A stretch of 64,000 nucleotides of DNA. Origin: Hyphomicrobiales bacterium. Its GTDB lineage: Bacteria; Pseudomonadota; Alphaproteobacteria; Rhizobiales; Rhizobiaceae. How positions within the stretch are numbered: the stretch's first letter is position 1; the number at the start of each line of letters is the position of its first letter. The stretch spans positions 1-64,000 of the forward strand of contig UCIA01000030.1 in the NCBI GenBank assembly GCA_900472295.1, read 5' to 3'. Below are positions 1 through 8,174 of the stretch, one piece after another. The notes beneath the pieces were generated by a model that saw only the letters and a program-made list of their open reading frames with translations, did not search any database and was not told the DNA's origin. Position numbers and translations under genes: made by a program.

Positions 1-25
1 GTGTCCAGCCGATAGATGGGTAACA
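1..25. repeat. Left terminal inverted repeat of the IS481 element
   Basis: The outer 25 bases (beginning GTGTCCAGCC and ending GGTAACA) match the reverse complement of 1305-1331 with few mismatches and one short gap. A second related block at about 31-52 (CCGGATACATAGGTGACA) resembles the outer block, so the end looks bipartite, as expected for two transposase-binding sites. Confidence 0.75.
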
Positions 26-60
26 CTTTGAACCGGATACATAGGTGACACTTCTCTCCC

Positions 61-1251
61 CTATGCGTCCGCCGCAGCACCAAGCGGATTGGTTGGCGCT
101 GCGCTGCGGCGGACAAGCTTCATGTGCCGTGTGTCGATGATGCCGAGCGGGTGGGCATGGAATGAGAGTGTCCATTGTCCGTCGTCGGTCTCCAAGGCAG
201 CGACCGGTTCGCCCGCCAGCGCTTGCGAGACATAGATGAAACCGCCATTCCATCGGATCTCGCCATTGTGGCGCACACGGCGGACTGAGGCCTCGGCCGG
301 ATAGTTGGGCTCGGGTGGTGTCCTGGGCATGGTGCGCTGTGAGGGCCGGTAGTGCTGGGCTGGGGTATCCATGCCCAGTGCCTCATGGGGACGCTCCTCA
401 TTGTAGCTTTGCCGGAAGGTCTCGAAGGCTTGGCCCTGTGCCGTTCGGTCGGCTTCCGGCGCCTCGGCCATCGGCAGCATGGTCAGATGGAAGCGCTCGT
501 GACGTCCGTTCTGCTGCGGCCTGCCGGGTGCGATCCGCTCCAGGGTGATGCCGAGCTTGATGAAGCGCACGACAAGCGGCGTCAGCCCGGTGACGCCGGC
601 CGATGCGAAGGGTGGGCCATTGTCGCTTCTGAACCGGTCGGGCAGGCCATGCTCCTCAAACAGCCTTTCAAACACCGGCCAGGCTTCGCTATCGGCCGTC
701 GACCCCGTCGCTTCGAGCGCCAGGAGGTAGCGGCTTGATGCGTCCATCACCGTCAAGGGTTCGCAACGCCATCCGTCAGCGGTTCTAAACCAGCCCTTGT
801 GATCGCCGGTCCACACCGCGTTCGGCCCCTGCGGCTGTGGCCAGGGTCCATTGCCGCAGGCCCGCAGCCGTGGTCGCTTGCGGGCGCGCACAAGCCCATG
901 CCGCGCAAGGATCGCGCCGACCGTCGAGGCTGAAGGCCAGATGAACTCGGGAGCCGTGCGCCTGAGCCGTGCCACGATCTTCTTTGGACCCCAAAGCGGA
1001 TGCAGCTCCTTGGCCGCCACAATCCGCTCAACCAGGTCCTGAGCTGTTGCCCGGCCATGATTGAGCGGGGCTCGCGGCAGGTCGTGCAAACCCTCAGGCC
1101 CAAACGTCCGATAGCGTCCTAGCCATTTGTAGCCGTTCTTGCGTGAGATCCCGTAGGCCGCACAAAGCGCAACCATCGTCTCATCCCCAGAAAGACACTC
1201 CACAACAAACCGTAGCCGCTCGTCCATGATGCCAGTCTCTCGCCAAACCAT
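61..1251 (-). CDS. IS481-family transposase with integrase core
   Basis: The 396-residue product has the IS481 layout: an N-terminal helix-turn-helix region (about residues 10-60, with YGISRKNGYKWL) followed by an rve/DDE integrase core. Candidate catalytic residues are visible: D in TGDHKGWF, D in RSDNGPPF, and E in NGRHERFH. It would catalyse cut-and-paste or copy-out movement of the element that contains it. The start at 1251 has a GGGAGG ribosome site seven bases upstream; an internal Met nine codons later is a less likely alternative. The gene is intact, with no frameshift, and stands alone inside its terminal repeats. Confidence 0.93.
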   Translation of the reverse strand: MVWRETGIMDERLRFVVECLSGDETMVALCAAYGISRKNGYKWLGRYRTFGPEGLHDLPRAPLNHGRATAQDLVERIVAAKELHPLWGPKKIVARLRRTAPEFIWPSASTVGAILARHGLVRARKRPRLRACGNGPWPQPQGPNAVWTGDHKGWFRTADGWRCEPLTVMDASSRYLLALEATGSTADSEAWPVFERLFEEHGLPDRFRSDNGPPFASAGVTGLTPLVVRFIKLGITLERIAPGRPQQNGRHERFHLTMLPMAEAPEADRTAQGQAFETFRQSYNEERPHEALGMDTPAQHYRPSQRTMPRTPPEPNYPAEASVRRVRHNGEIRWNGGFIYVSQALAGEPVAALETDDGQWTLSFHAHPLGIIDTRHMKLVRRSAAPTNPLGAAADA

Positions 1252-1304
1252 CGCCGGTCCTCCCGGCGAAGGAGAAAACTGTCACCCATGCTATCGGTCC
1301 ATTC

Positions 1305-1331
1305 TGTTACCTATCTATCCGGTTCGGACAC
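1305..1331. repeat. Right terminal inverted repeat of the IS481 element
   Basis: The reverse complement begins GTGTCCGAACCGGATAGATA and continues to GGTAACA, matching bases 1-25. The inner block at about 1281-1301 (reverse complement CCGATAGCATGGGTGACAG) matches the inner block of the left end. Confidence 0.75.
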
Positions 1332-1335
1332 CGCC

Positions 1336-1462
1336 ACCTTCTCCCCCGATCGACGGGGGAGAGGAAGGGCGCGAACCTATTCCAAGCTGGCTCCTTTCCT
1401 CTCCCTCCGGAGGGGGGAGAGGTGGCGCCGCGAAGCGGCGACGGAGTGGGGGAACCACCTGG
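1336..1462. repeat. GC-rich palindromic intergenic repeat
   Basis: Non-coding DNA made of short self-complementary blocks: CTCCCCCGATCGACGGGGGAG, then CTCTCCCTCCGGAGGGGGGAGAG, then a GGCGCCGCGAAGCGGCG stem. Elements of this style are common between genes in rhizobial genomes. It lies immediately inside the IS insertion point. No second copy was noticed in this window. Confidence 0.55.
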
Positions 1463-1536
1463 CAATAGCCGAGAACGCACATAAGACTCAGCGCTTAAGG
1501 CTCGAAAAAGGCAGTGCTCACCCGGCGCCGGCGAAA

Positions 1537-2292
1537 CTACCCCCTGCCCACGAACGGCATCTTCGTCGCCATCACCGTCATGAACAGCACATTGGCGTCG
1601 AGCGGCAGGCTGGCCATGTGGACGACGGCGTCGGCAACGCGCTGGACGTCCATCACCGCTTCGGCGGCGATGGTGCCATTGGCTTGCGGCACGCCGACCG
1701 TCATCGCGTGCGCCATGTCGGTCAGCGCATTGCCGATGTCGATCTGGCCGCAGGCGATGTCGTAGGGCCGGCCGTCGAGCGCCAGCGTCTTGGTGAGACC
1801 CGTAATGGCGTGCTTGGTCGCGGTGTAGGGCACCGAGCCTGGCCGCGGCGCATAGGCCGAGACCGAGCCGTTGTTGATGATGCGGCCGCCCATCGGCTTC
1901 TGCTTGCGCATGGCGCCGAAGGCGGCGCGGGCGCACAGGAACGATCCGGTGAGATTGACGCCGACAATGTCGTTCCAGACCTCAACCGGAATTTCGTCGA
2001 TCGGCGTCGACTTGTAGCTCATGCCGGCATTGTTGAAGAGCAGGTCGACGCGGCCGAAGGTCGACGTCACCGCCTTGAACAGCTCATCGACCTCGTCGGC
2101 CTTGCTGATATCGCAGGCAACCGCCAGCGCCTTGGCGTCCGTCTTGCCGGCTTCGGCGATAGCCGCCTCAAGAACCGGTTTGCGGCGTCCGCAGAACACC
2201 GTGTTCCAGCCCGCCTTGAGCAGCGCCGTGGCGACGCTCTTGCCGATGCCGGTGCCGGCGCCGGTGACGATGGCGGTTTTCTGGTCTGTCAT
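1537..2292 (-). CDS. SDR-family NAD(P)-dependent oxidoreductase
   Basis: A 251-residue classical short-chain dehydrogenase with a Rossmann fold. The cofactor motif TGAGTGIG lies at 10-17, the NNAG motif at 87-90, and the catalytic set is Ser143 (NGS), Tyr156 and Lys160 (YTATK). The family oxidises alcohols or reduces ketones; the substrate cannot be told from sequence. I start it at Met 2292 because AGGAGCG stands just upstream (reverse strand) and the residues before this Met do not look like SDR sequence. It appears monocistronic. The IS481 copy sits beyond its 3' end, so it should not disturb expression. Confidence 0.9.
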   Translation of the reverse strand: MTDQKTAIVTGAGTGIGKSVATALLKAGWNTVFCGRRKPVLEAAIAEAGKTDAKALAVACDISKADEVDELFKAVTSTFGRVDLLFNNAGMSYKSTPIDEIPVEVWNDIVGVNLTGSFLCARAAFGAMRKQKPMGGRIINNGSVSAYAPRPGSVPYTATKHAITGLTKTLALDGRPYDIACGQIDIGNALTDMAHAMTVGVPQANGTIAAEAVMDVQRVADAVVHMASLPLDANVLFMTVMATKMPFVGRG

Positions 2293-2393
2293 GATTTCGC
2301 TCCTGCGGGCCGCGCATCCCAAGCATGCACAGGGATGCATCTGAATGCACCGAGGCATCGCAAATGATGGAGATCATGGCAAGCCGAACACCA

Positions 2394-2472
2394 ATGCATG
2401 TCGCTCAAAAGTGGCCCCGGTTTCGGGAGAACGACATGCATCAACAAAAAACATAAGGCGCAACGCGCTTTA
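2394..2472. repeat. Composite palindromic repeat, copy 1
   Basis: The first part, 2394-2441, opens with ATGCATGTCG and closes with CGACATGCAT, with CAAAAGTGG and CCGGTTTCGGG between. A short A-rich spacer follows, then a second hairpin (CATAAGGCGC / GCGCTTTATG). The same two-part design recurs at 48073-48156. Confidence 0.7.
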
Positions 2473-2486
2473 TGCGATCCGTTCAA

Positions 2487-2515
2487 CAAAAAGGGCGGTC
2501 ATTGGCGACCGCCCT
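2487..2515 (-). terminator. Rho-independent terminator of the DUF533 gene
   Basis: On the minus strand AGGGCGGTC pairs perfectly with GACCGCCCT across a six-base loop and is followed by TTTTTGTTG. It lies about 105 bases downstream of the DUF533 stop codon. Confidence 0.8.
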
Positions 2516-2621
2516 GATCTGAACCGGGCTTGGGAGGAGGAAAAGCCGATCCGACTGTTGGAATCATGCGCTTACTCGGTAAACGAGACGTTAACGCGTT
2601 TTTCCGACCGGTCCGCGCTGC

Positions 2622-3374
2622 CTACCAGCGCGGGTTTGGCGAAGTCCCAGCCGGAACCGGCACCTTGGCCGCCGACACCGTTGCTTCGACATGGTCGACC
2701 AGCGCATCCGGCAGGCCAAGCCGGCCGGCAAGCAGGTCAAGATAGCCGCGTTCGGCGCGCGTGTCGGGATCGATGGTCAGCCGCGACGCCGTGTAAAGCT
2801 CAAGCCTCTGCTCGTCCGTCTTGGCGCCGGCAACCAGCGTGTCGAGGTCGAGCGGGCTTTCCAGTTCGGCCATCAGGAATTTTTCGGCATCGGAGCCGAC
2901 GCCGGCGAGCTTGAGCTTGCCGGCGATCTTTTCGCGCTCCGCGTCATCGACATGGCCATCGGCCTTGGCCGCCGAGATCATCGCCCGCACCAGGGTGAGC
3001 GTAAACTCGTCCTCGCCCTGCGGCGCCTGCGAGGGATGGAAGCCGGTGTCAACGGGCGGCGGCAGCAATTCCGGCCCGCCTGTCTCGGACGTCCCGGCCG
3101 CCGGCGCCTGCTCGGGCGCGTTGCCGGCCTTGTAGTTCTGGTAGGCTTTGTAAGCGAGGCCGCCGATCGCGGCCAGTCCGCCGAGCTTCACAGCCGTGCC
3201 GGTGACCTGCCGTCCTGTGCCGGTTCCAAGCAACACCGCGGCCAGCGCACCGGCGGCCAGCGGATTGTCCTTGGCCATCTGCACGGCCTGCCCTGCCTTG
3301 TCGCGGACAGTGCCGCCGGTGCCGGGGATTTGCGAGCCGAGCAGATCGTCGAGAAGCTTCTTGGGGTCGAACAT
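2622..3374 (-). CDS. DUF533 (YebE/TerB-like) family protein
   Basis: A 250-residue protein. It begins MFDPKKLLDDLLGS, typical of the DUF533 group. A Gly/Ala-rich hydrophobic stretch follows (about 35-75), then a Pro-rich linker (about 90-115), and a C-terminal all-helical TerB-like domain (about 125-245) with AKADGHVDDAEREKI, which resembles the acidic metal-binding part of TerB. The function of the family is not established; it is sometimes linked to tellurite resistance or envelope stress. The start at 3374 is set by a GGAGG site upstream; the frame stays open further upstream but without a ribosome site. It has its own terminator. Confidence 0.8.
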   Translation of the reverse strand: MFDPKKLLDDLLGSQIPGTGGTVRDKAGQAVQMAKDNPLAAGALAAVLLGTGTGRQVTGTAVKLGGLAAIGGLAYKAYQNYKAGNAPEQAPAAGTSETGGPELLPPPVDTGFHPSQAPQGEDEFTLTLVRAMISAAKADGHVDDAEREKIAGKLKLAGVGSDAEKFLMAELESPLDLDTLVAGAKTDEQRLELYTASRLTIDPDTRAERGYLDLLAGRLGLPDALVDHVEATVSAAKVPVPAGTSPNPRW

Positions 3375-3581
3375 GGTGCCTCCAGAAAAGGGCCCGCGCC
3401 AAACGTGGGCGAGCAGGTTTTGGATGTTGCAGACGTAGGTCCCGCTTGTTGACATTACAATGACGGACGGGCGCTTTGCCAGCAATGCGGCAGCCTTTCG
3501 AAAATCGGCATTGTCATGTGTCGATAGCGGCCTCGGCTTGGGTTAGTGTCACCGCCGCGTTGCCGAGGGAGGAACCTTGCC

Positions 3582-3944
3582 GTGACCGATCAACCTGGCT
3601 GTGAACCCGCCCGCGATCCGCAGGATCTGGAACGTTTGTTGATCGACCGGCAGTGGGTGGGAGACATTGACGGCATGGTGGCTCTGTTCGAACCCAATGC
3701 CGTCATCGACACCGGAGCGGCTGAATTCACGCGTGGCCACGAGGCAATCCGCACTCTGTTCGAAACATTCGTCGCCAGCGGGCGAAAGTTCCAGCGTGGC
3801 GAGCAGCGCCCGGCAGCCATCAACGGCGACCTCGCGCTGACCTCGACCCGGCTTGCCGATGGCTCGATAACCTCCGAGGTCGCGCGCCGGCAGGCCGATG
3901 GCACATGGCTGTGGGTGATCGACCGCTATTCCGTCGCGTGGTGA
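3582..3944 (+). CDS. SnoaL-like / nuclear transport factor 2-fold protein
   Basis: A 120-residue protein with the compact NTF2-fold pattern: an N-terminal helix with LLIDRQWVGDIDGMVALF, a central strand pair with the AAEFTRGHEAIRTLF segment, and a closing Trp-rich strand (TWLWVIDRYS). Family members are small enzymes or polyketide cyclase-like proteins; many act as single-domain hydrolases or isomerases of unknown substrate. The start is GTG 3582, chosen because GAGGGAGGA lies eight to nine bases upstream; an in-frame ATG at 3546 has no ribosome site. It sits alone between divergent and convergent neighbours. Confidence 0.75.
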   Translation: MTDQPGCEPARDPQDLERLLIDRQWVGDIDGMVALFEPNAVIDTGAAEFTRGHEAIRTLFETFVASGRKFQRGEQRPAAINGDLALTSTRLADGSITSEVARRQADGTWLWVIDRYSVAW

Positions 3945-3968
3945 CCCAGTCAGGCTGTCGCGCCGACG

Positions 3969-4901
3969 CTAGCTGCCGATATGCTCCCTGCCCTGCGCCT
4001 GTGCCAGTTCGACCTGGCGCTGGCGCTCGGCATAGCGGGCGCGATCCTCATCCGTGCGGGCCTCGTAGCAATGCGGACATGACACGCCGGTGGCAAAATG
4101 CGGCGACAGCCGGTCCTCCGGCGTCAGCGGATGCCGGCAGGCGCGGCAGAGTTCTGCATCGCCCTCGGCTAGCCCATGCGACACCGAGACCCGCTCATCG
4201 AAGACGAAACACTCGCCTTGCCACAGGCTGTCTTCGGCTGGCACCTCTTCGAGATATCTGAGGATGCCGCCCTTGAGGTGGAACACGTCCTCGAAGCCGA
4301 GCGACTTCACATAGGCTGTCGCCTTTTCGCAGCGTATGCCGCCGGTGCAGAACATTGCGACCTTGCGGCCGTCGAGCTGGTCGCGATGCTTTTCGACCCA
4401 GGCCGGGAATTCGCGGAAGCTCGACGTTCGCGGATCCACCGCGCCCTCGAAAGTGCCGATCGACACTTCGTAAGTGTTGCGTGTGTCAATGACGATGGTG
4501 CCGGCATCCGAGATCAGCGCGTTCCAGTCGGCCGGCGCGACATAGGTGCCGGCGCCTGTCGAGGGGTCGAGATCTTCGACACCCATGGTTACGATCTCGC
4601 GCTTCAGCCGCACCTTCATACGGTGGAACGGCATCTCGGCGGCATGGCTGTATTTGACCTCGAGATCGGCAAGACCCTCGATAGACTCGAGATAAGCGAT
4701 CAGATCGGCAATATCGGTCTCGCTGCCGGCAACCGTGCCGTTGATGCCTTCCTGTGCCAGCAGCAGTGTGCCCTTGATGCCGCGGCCGCAGCAGAAGGCG
4801 GCGAGCGGCGTGCGCAAGGCTCGCAGCGCGTCGAAGTCGCCCAACGCCGCAAATTTGTAGAGCGCGGCGACGCGGACGGGTTCTTGGTTGGACAGTGTCA
4901 T
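3969..4901 (-). CDS. trhO: tRNA uridine(34) hydroxylase, TrhO/YceA family
   Basis: The 310-residue protein has the TrhO layout: an N-terminal acylphosphatase-like domain with GIKGTLLLAQEGINGTV (about 41-57), a rhodanese domain with the active loop FCTGGIRCEKA (about 184-194, Cys185), and a Cys-rich tail with CRACRHPL and CPHCYE. TrhO hydroxylates U34 of certain tRNAs to 5-hydroxyuridine in an oxygen-dependent reaction. The start at 4901 gives the usual family N-terminus; the ribosome site is weak, and a longer form starting at 5000 is possible but has no homology-like residues. Confidence 0.88.
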   Translation of the reverse strand: MTLSNQEPVRVAALYKFAALGDFDALRALRTPLAAFCCGRGIKGTLLLAQEGINGTVAGSETDIADLIAYLESIEGLADLEVKYSHAAEMPFHRMKVRLKREIVTMGVEDLDPSTGAGTYVAPADWNALISDAGTIVIDTRNTYEVSIGTFEGAVDPRTSSFREFPAWVEKHRDQLDGRKVAMFCTGGIRCEKATAYVKSLGFEDVFHLKGGILRYLEEVPAEDSLWQGECFVFDERVSVSHGLAEGDAELCRACRHPLTPEDRLSPHFATGVSCPHCYEARTDEDRARYAERQRQVELAQAQGREHIGS

Positions 4902-5078
4902 CGCCAAGCCACTAAACCGTGGTGAAAGCGGATTCAAGGCAGAGCCAAAGAAGCCTGTTTGGCGTTCACCCTCGCGACCAACCGCCGGCAGATGTGACAT
5001 CGCGGCAGGCCGGGTTTCGTGGACTCGGAATCTGCCTTCTGCTAATCGGTTGAAATCATCGCACGGAGAGACAAGCCA

Positions 5079-5717
5079 ATGCCAAGCAAGACCGAAAAGC
5101 TCCTGTCGCTCCTCAACGGCCAGCCAGTCATCCCGGTGCTGAAGATCGCTGATGTCGCAGACGCCGTGCCGCTCGCCCGGGCGCTCGCTGCCGGTGGCCT
5201 GCCGGCGATCGAGATTACGCTGAGGACCGCCGATGCGCTGGAAGCGATCCGTCGCGTTGCCGGTGAGGTTGAGGGCGCCATTGTCGGCGCGGGCACAATT
5301 CTCGATGCAAAGCAGTTCGACGAGGCAGCGGCAGCCGGCTCGAAATTCATCGTCAGCCCCGGCATCACGCGCGAACTGCTGGCGGCCGCCAAGGACAGCG
5401 ACATTCCTCTGTTGCCCGGCGCCATTACCCCCGGCGAGATCATGGCTGCCCGCGAGGCCGGCTTGCGGTTCCTGAAATTCTTCCCGGCCGAACAGTCCGG
5501 CGGCATCGCCTCGCTGAAGGCCTTTGCCTCGCCTTTGGCCGACGTAAAATTCTGCCCGACCGGCGGCATCTCGGCCAAGAACGCCCCCGACTATCTCAGC
5601 CTGCCCAACGTCATCTGCGTCGGCGGCTCGTGGGTGGCGCCGGACGATCTGGTCAAGGCCGGCAAGTGGGATGAGATCGAAGCGCTCGCACGAGCCGCGA
5701 GCAGGCTCGGAAAGTAA
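5079..5717 (+). CDS. eda: 2-dehydro-3-deoxy-phosphogluconate (KDPG) aldolase
   Basis: The 212-residue protein matches the normal length of class I KDPG/KHG aldolases. Glu45 lies in EITLRT, the Schiff-base Lys133 in FLKFFPAE, and the phosphate-binding CPTGGI loop follows. It splits 2-keto-3-deoxy-6-phosphogluconate into pyruvate and glyceraldehyde 3-phosphate, the last step of the Entner-Doudoroff route, which rhizobia use as their main hexose pathway. A GGAGAGA site precedes the ATG by seven bases. It stands apart from edd and other pathway genes here. Confidence 0.94.
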   Translation: MPSKTEKLLSLLNGQPVIPVLKIADVADAVPLARALAAGGLPAIEITLRTADALEAIRRVAGEVEGAIVGAGTILDAKQFDEAAAAGSKFIVSPGITRELLAAAKDSDIPLLPGAITPGEIMAAREAGLRFLKFFPAEQSGGIASLKAFASPLADVKFCPTGGISAKNAPDYLSLPNVICVGGSWVAPDDLVKAGKWDEIEALARAASRLGK

Positions 5718-5727
5718 CCGCCAGGCA

Positions 5728-5761
5728 CAAAAAACCCGGCCGGCTCACGCCGACCGGGTTT
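5728..5761 (-). terminator. Terminator between eda and the small His-rich gene
   Basis: Hairpin AACCCGG...CCGGGTT (5733-5760) with a run of six T on the minus strand, so it mainly ends the 5780-5983 gene. On the plus strand the T run is poor, but it may also help stop eda transcripts. Confidence 0.75.
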
Positions 5762-5779
5762 GCTGCTTGAAAGATACGG

Positions 5780-5983
5780 TCAGTTGCAGACCGTGACCTT
5801 CTCGACCACCCTGTGGTGATGCCGCCAATGCGTGACCAACTTGGTCCGGCAATGCTTCTTGTGCATGTGGTCCCTGTGCATATTGTTGCCGGTCTTGACG
5901 ACAATGGTTGCGGCCTGTGTCGGAGCGATTGCGGCCGAAGCCGTTGCCAAGGCGATAGCCGACGCCAATAGAATGTTTTTCAT
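5780..5983 (-). CDS. Small His-rich secreted protein, function unknown
   Basis: A 67-residue product. Residues 1-28 form a signal peptide (MKNILL, then an Ala-rich core ending PTQAA). The mature part of about 40 residues is basic and rich in His (HRDHMHKKH, HWRHHHR) and holds two Cys. The protein should be periplasmic. The His clusters suggest metal binding, but this is inference. I prefer the Met at 5983 because GGGGAT lies five bases upstream; a Met four codons earlier is possible. A strong terminator follows. No family is recognised. Confidence 0.65.
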   Translation of the reverse strand: MKNILLASAIALATASAAIAPTQAATIVVKTGNNMHRDHMHKKHCRTKLVTHWRHHHRVVEKVTVCN

Positions 5984-6116
5984 TGATATCCCCATGTTGG
6001 AACGAACCCACGCTAACCCATGGAAAGGTCACTCGTTCCAGCTTCACGAGAAGTTCAGTCTGCGTGATCGTCAAGACTGGCCTGGCGCCGGCCGTCGGCG
6101 ATCGTAGATGGAAAGT

Positions 6117-6190
6117 TGGTTCCCGCTCAAGGGCTCGAACCTCGATTCACGCCTTCAAAGGGCGCTGTCCTACCATTAGACGAAGCGGGA
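6117..6190 (-). tRNA. tRNA-Gln (anticodon TTG)
   Basis: Read on the minus strand: acceptor TCCCGCT pairs with AGCGGGA, followed by A and an encoded CCA. The D arm is GTC-TAATGGTA-GGAC. The anticodon stem GCGCC/GGCGT closes the loop CTTTGAA, giving anticodon TTG, and the T arm is CGAGG-TTCGAGC-CCTTG. Length is 74 bases including CCA. Confidence 0.93.
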
Positions 6191-6254
6191 ATGCAGCTTG
6201 CTGGTTAGCATTCCAGGTGGCTGAAAGCCAGTACCAGGCATTCTCGTAAAAGCA

Positions 6255-6285
6255 AAAGCCGCGCTGGTTTGCCCAGCGCGGCTTT
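6255..6285 (-). terminator. Terminator of the DUF882 peptidase gene
   Basis: Perfect stem AAAGCCGCGCTGG / CCAGCGCGGCTTT (plus-strand 3' arm CCCAGCGCGGCTTT) with a short loop. On the minus strand it is followed by TTTTGCTTTT. It lies about 20 bases after the stop codon of the peptidase gene. Confidence 0.8.
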
Positions 6286-6305
6286 CAATCTGTCCGGCAA
6301 GACCC

Positions 6306-8174
6306 TTACTTCGTCTGGAAGCGGGCGACCGAGAGGAATTTCACGGCATTGCCGGTGAAGCGGTTGGCGTCGGGCGACTGGGCGTCCGTCTGGAAGCCTG
6401 CAGTGTAGACCTCGCTCGGCGGCGTATGCACGATGTTGTAGGCATAGCGCGGCGCAGTCGTCGCGCTGGAAACGGTAGCGATGTTTCCGCCGCTGTTCAG
6501 CGCCCAGCGCGCCGCCTGCGGTTCCGCCGCCACCACCACAGCCCTTGGCTCCGGCTTCAGGTCGCGGGCCGAGGCCCTGGCTTCCTTGCGGGTCGTCTTC
6601 ACGCCGGCGCCGATCACCGAGGCCGGATCGGTGCCGGCGGGGCGGGCGGCAATGGCGCCGCGCGGCGATGCGGCATCGACGCCCGACGGGTCGTTGAACG
6701 CCGAGCGCGGCTCGAGCGAAGCGACCTGATAGTCGTCGGTAGCGGCAACACTGGCGACATCGCTGGCACTGGCCTGTTCGAGAACGGCCCTGACTTCGTC
6801 CGGACGCTGCGACGGCAGCGCCGCCGCGAAAGCGTCGGTGGCGGTCTGCTTGTGCGCAGCCGTATCGGCCAGCGCCAGCAGCACGCCCTTGTCTTGCGAC
6901 GACAGGTCAGCCGGCGGCGAAGAGCGGTCGGGACGCCAGGTCGGCAACGGCACGTTGACCGCGACCTGTGCCGGCTGGGCAGCGCCTTGGTCGGCCCCTT
7001 GATCTGCATTGCTCGCATCGGCCATGCCAAATGGCACGTTGGCCGGCGCCTGCGCCGTCGCCACGGCCTGCTCGGTGGTGGCATCGGCCACGCCGAACGG
7101 GACGGTCTCAGGCTGCTGCGCTCCAACATCGGCCTTCGGGCGCGGCGCGAAACCTGGCAATGGCACTTCCTTGGCCGGAAGTGCGGCGATGATCGTCTCC
7201 GGCGTGTCCTGCTGCGGCTGCGAATCGTCCGCGCTGTCGTCGGCGATCTGCGGGATGTTGGCGCGCTTGGCGTTCTGCGGCGACACGATCGTGATGCCGG
7301 GCAGGTTGCTGGTGTTGTTGCTCCTGGCGGCCAAGACCGGCTTCGCGACCGGCTTCGCGCTTCTCGGCGCTGGCGCCGCGGTCGCGACATCGGCGCTGTC
7401 GTCGGCTTCGTCGTCGCCGCCACCGCCGAAGAAAGCGGACAGGAGCCCGCCGGATTTCTTGCTGCTGCCGCCGGCGCTGGCCATCATGATGGCAGGCGAA
7501 CCGGCGCCCTTGCGCGCCTTGTAGGAGGCCAGCGCCTGGTCATAGCCCGGCAGCGGCTTGCCGTCGCTCGGCACGTGCAGCGTCTTGCCATTGGGGAACA
7601 GGCTGACCAGTTCCTGGCGGCTGATGCCGGGCCAATGGCGCACATTGCCGATGTCCATGTGGACGAAAGGCGAACCGGATGACGGGTAGTAGCCCACGCC
7701 GCCGCCCTGCATTTTCAGACCGATGTTGCGCAGCTTCTTCAGCGGCACACCGGGAATGTAGAAGTCCATCGCCTTGCCCAGCATATGCTGGCTTTCTTTT
7801 GCGACACCGCGGCTGCGGCTGCGCAGCATCGAATTGGTCGACGGCGAGCGATAACCGCAGATGACCTGGATATAGTCGGTGGCGCCGGCCTGCCGGTAGG
7901 CTTCCCACACCAGGTCGAGCAGGCGCGGGTCCATCTTGGTCGGTTCGTTGCGACGCCAGTCGCGCAGGATGATGTTGATCTTCCTGAGGCCTGCGGGATC
8001 GTAGCGGCCATTGCGCTTGTAGACGATCTCGGCCTTTTCATGGGTATGGAGGTGATAGAGCTTGAGCGAGCGCGTTTCAGCGCTGGCGCCGCCGGAAGCG
8101 GCTGCAAGGAAACCGAACGCAACAATCAGCGCTGCCAGCCATCTCGGCCAGACGCCCATGTGCCAGACGCCCAT
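6306..8174 (-). CDS. DUF882 / M15-type murein endopeptidase with long disordered tail
   Basis: A 622-residue product. It has a short cytoplasmic start, a signal anchor (about 6-28, LAALIVAFGFLAAASGG), and a DUF882/peptidase M15A domain (about 30-190). The zinc-site signature is present as SQHMLGKAMDF and the later HMD. This YcbK/MepK-like domain cuts peptidoglycan cross-links. About 400 further residues are low-complexity, rich in Ala, Pro, Asp and Gln, and probably disordered; family members in enterics lack them. The start is unclear: a 15-base tandem duplication gives two Met codons, at 8174 and 8159, in identical context, and a TTG-initiated frame extends upstream. The gene has its own terminator. 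Confidence 0.85.
   Translation of the reverse strand: MGVWHMGVWPRWLAALIVAFGFLAAASGGASAETRSLKLYHLHTHEKAEIVYKRNGRYDPAGLRKINIILRDWRRNEPTKMDPRLLDLVWEAYRQAGATDYIQVICGYRSPSTNSMLRSRSRGVAKESQHMLGKAMDFYIPGVPLKKLRNIGLKMQGGGVGYYPSSGSPFVHMDIGNVRHWPGISRQELVSLFPNGKTLHVPSDGKPLPGYDQALASYKARKGAGSPAIMMASAGGSSKKSGGLLSAFFGGGGDDEADDSADVATAAPAPRSAKPVAKPVLAARSNNTSNLPGITIVSPQNAKRANIPQIADDSADDSQPQQDTPETIIAALPAKEVPLPGFAPRPKADVGAQQPETVPFGVADATTEQAVATAQAPANVPFGMADASNADQGADQGAAQPAQVAVNVPLPTWRPDRSSPPADLSSQDKGVLLALADTAAHKQTATDAFAAALPSQRPDEVRAVLEQASASDVASVAATDDYQVASLEPRSAFNDPSGVDAASPRGAIAARPAGTDPASVIGAGVKTTRKEARASARDLKPEPRAVVVAAEPQAARWALNSGGNIATVSSATTAPRYAYNIVHTPPSEVYTAGFQTDAQSPDANRFTGNAVKFLSVARFQTK

Larger units (their letters stand above)
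1..1331 (-). mobile_element. IS481-family insertion sequence, apparently complete
   Basis: One transposase gene fills the element, and both ends carry matching imperfect inverted repeats: GTGTCC near base 1 and GGACAC ending at 1331. The matched tract runs about 58 bases in from each end. I cannot check for a target-site duplication because the left end coincides with the window edge. The right end is followed at once by a GC-rich palindromic intergenic repeat. The transposase frame is open throughout, so the copy could be active. Confidence 0.85.
2293..2621. other. Intergenic region with repeat and terminator
   Basis: No credible gene on either strand. The stretch holds the promoter side of the SDR gene, a composite palindromic repeat (2394-2472) and a terminator (2487-2515) that serves the DUF533 gene to the right. 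Confidence 0.6.

Noticed and set aside
1332..1536. CRISPR-like or hairpin array next to the IS
   Set aside because: The blocks are palindromes of differing sequence without regular repeats and spacers.
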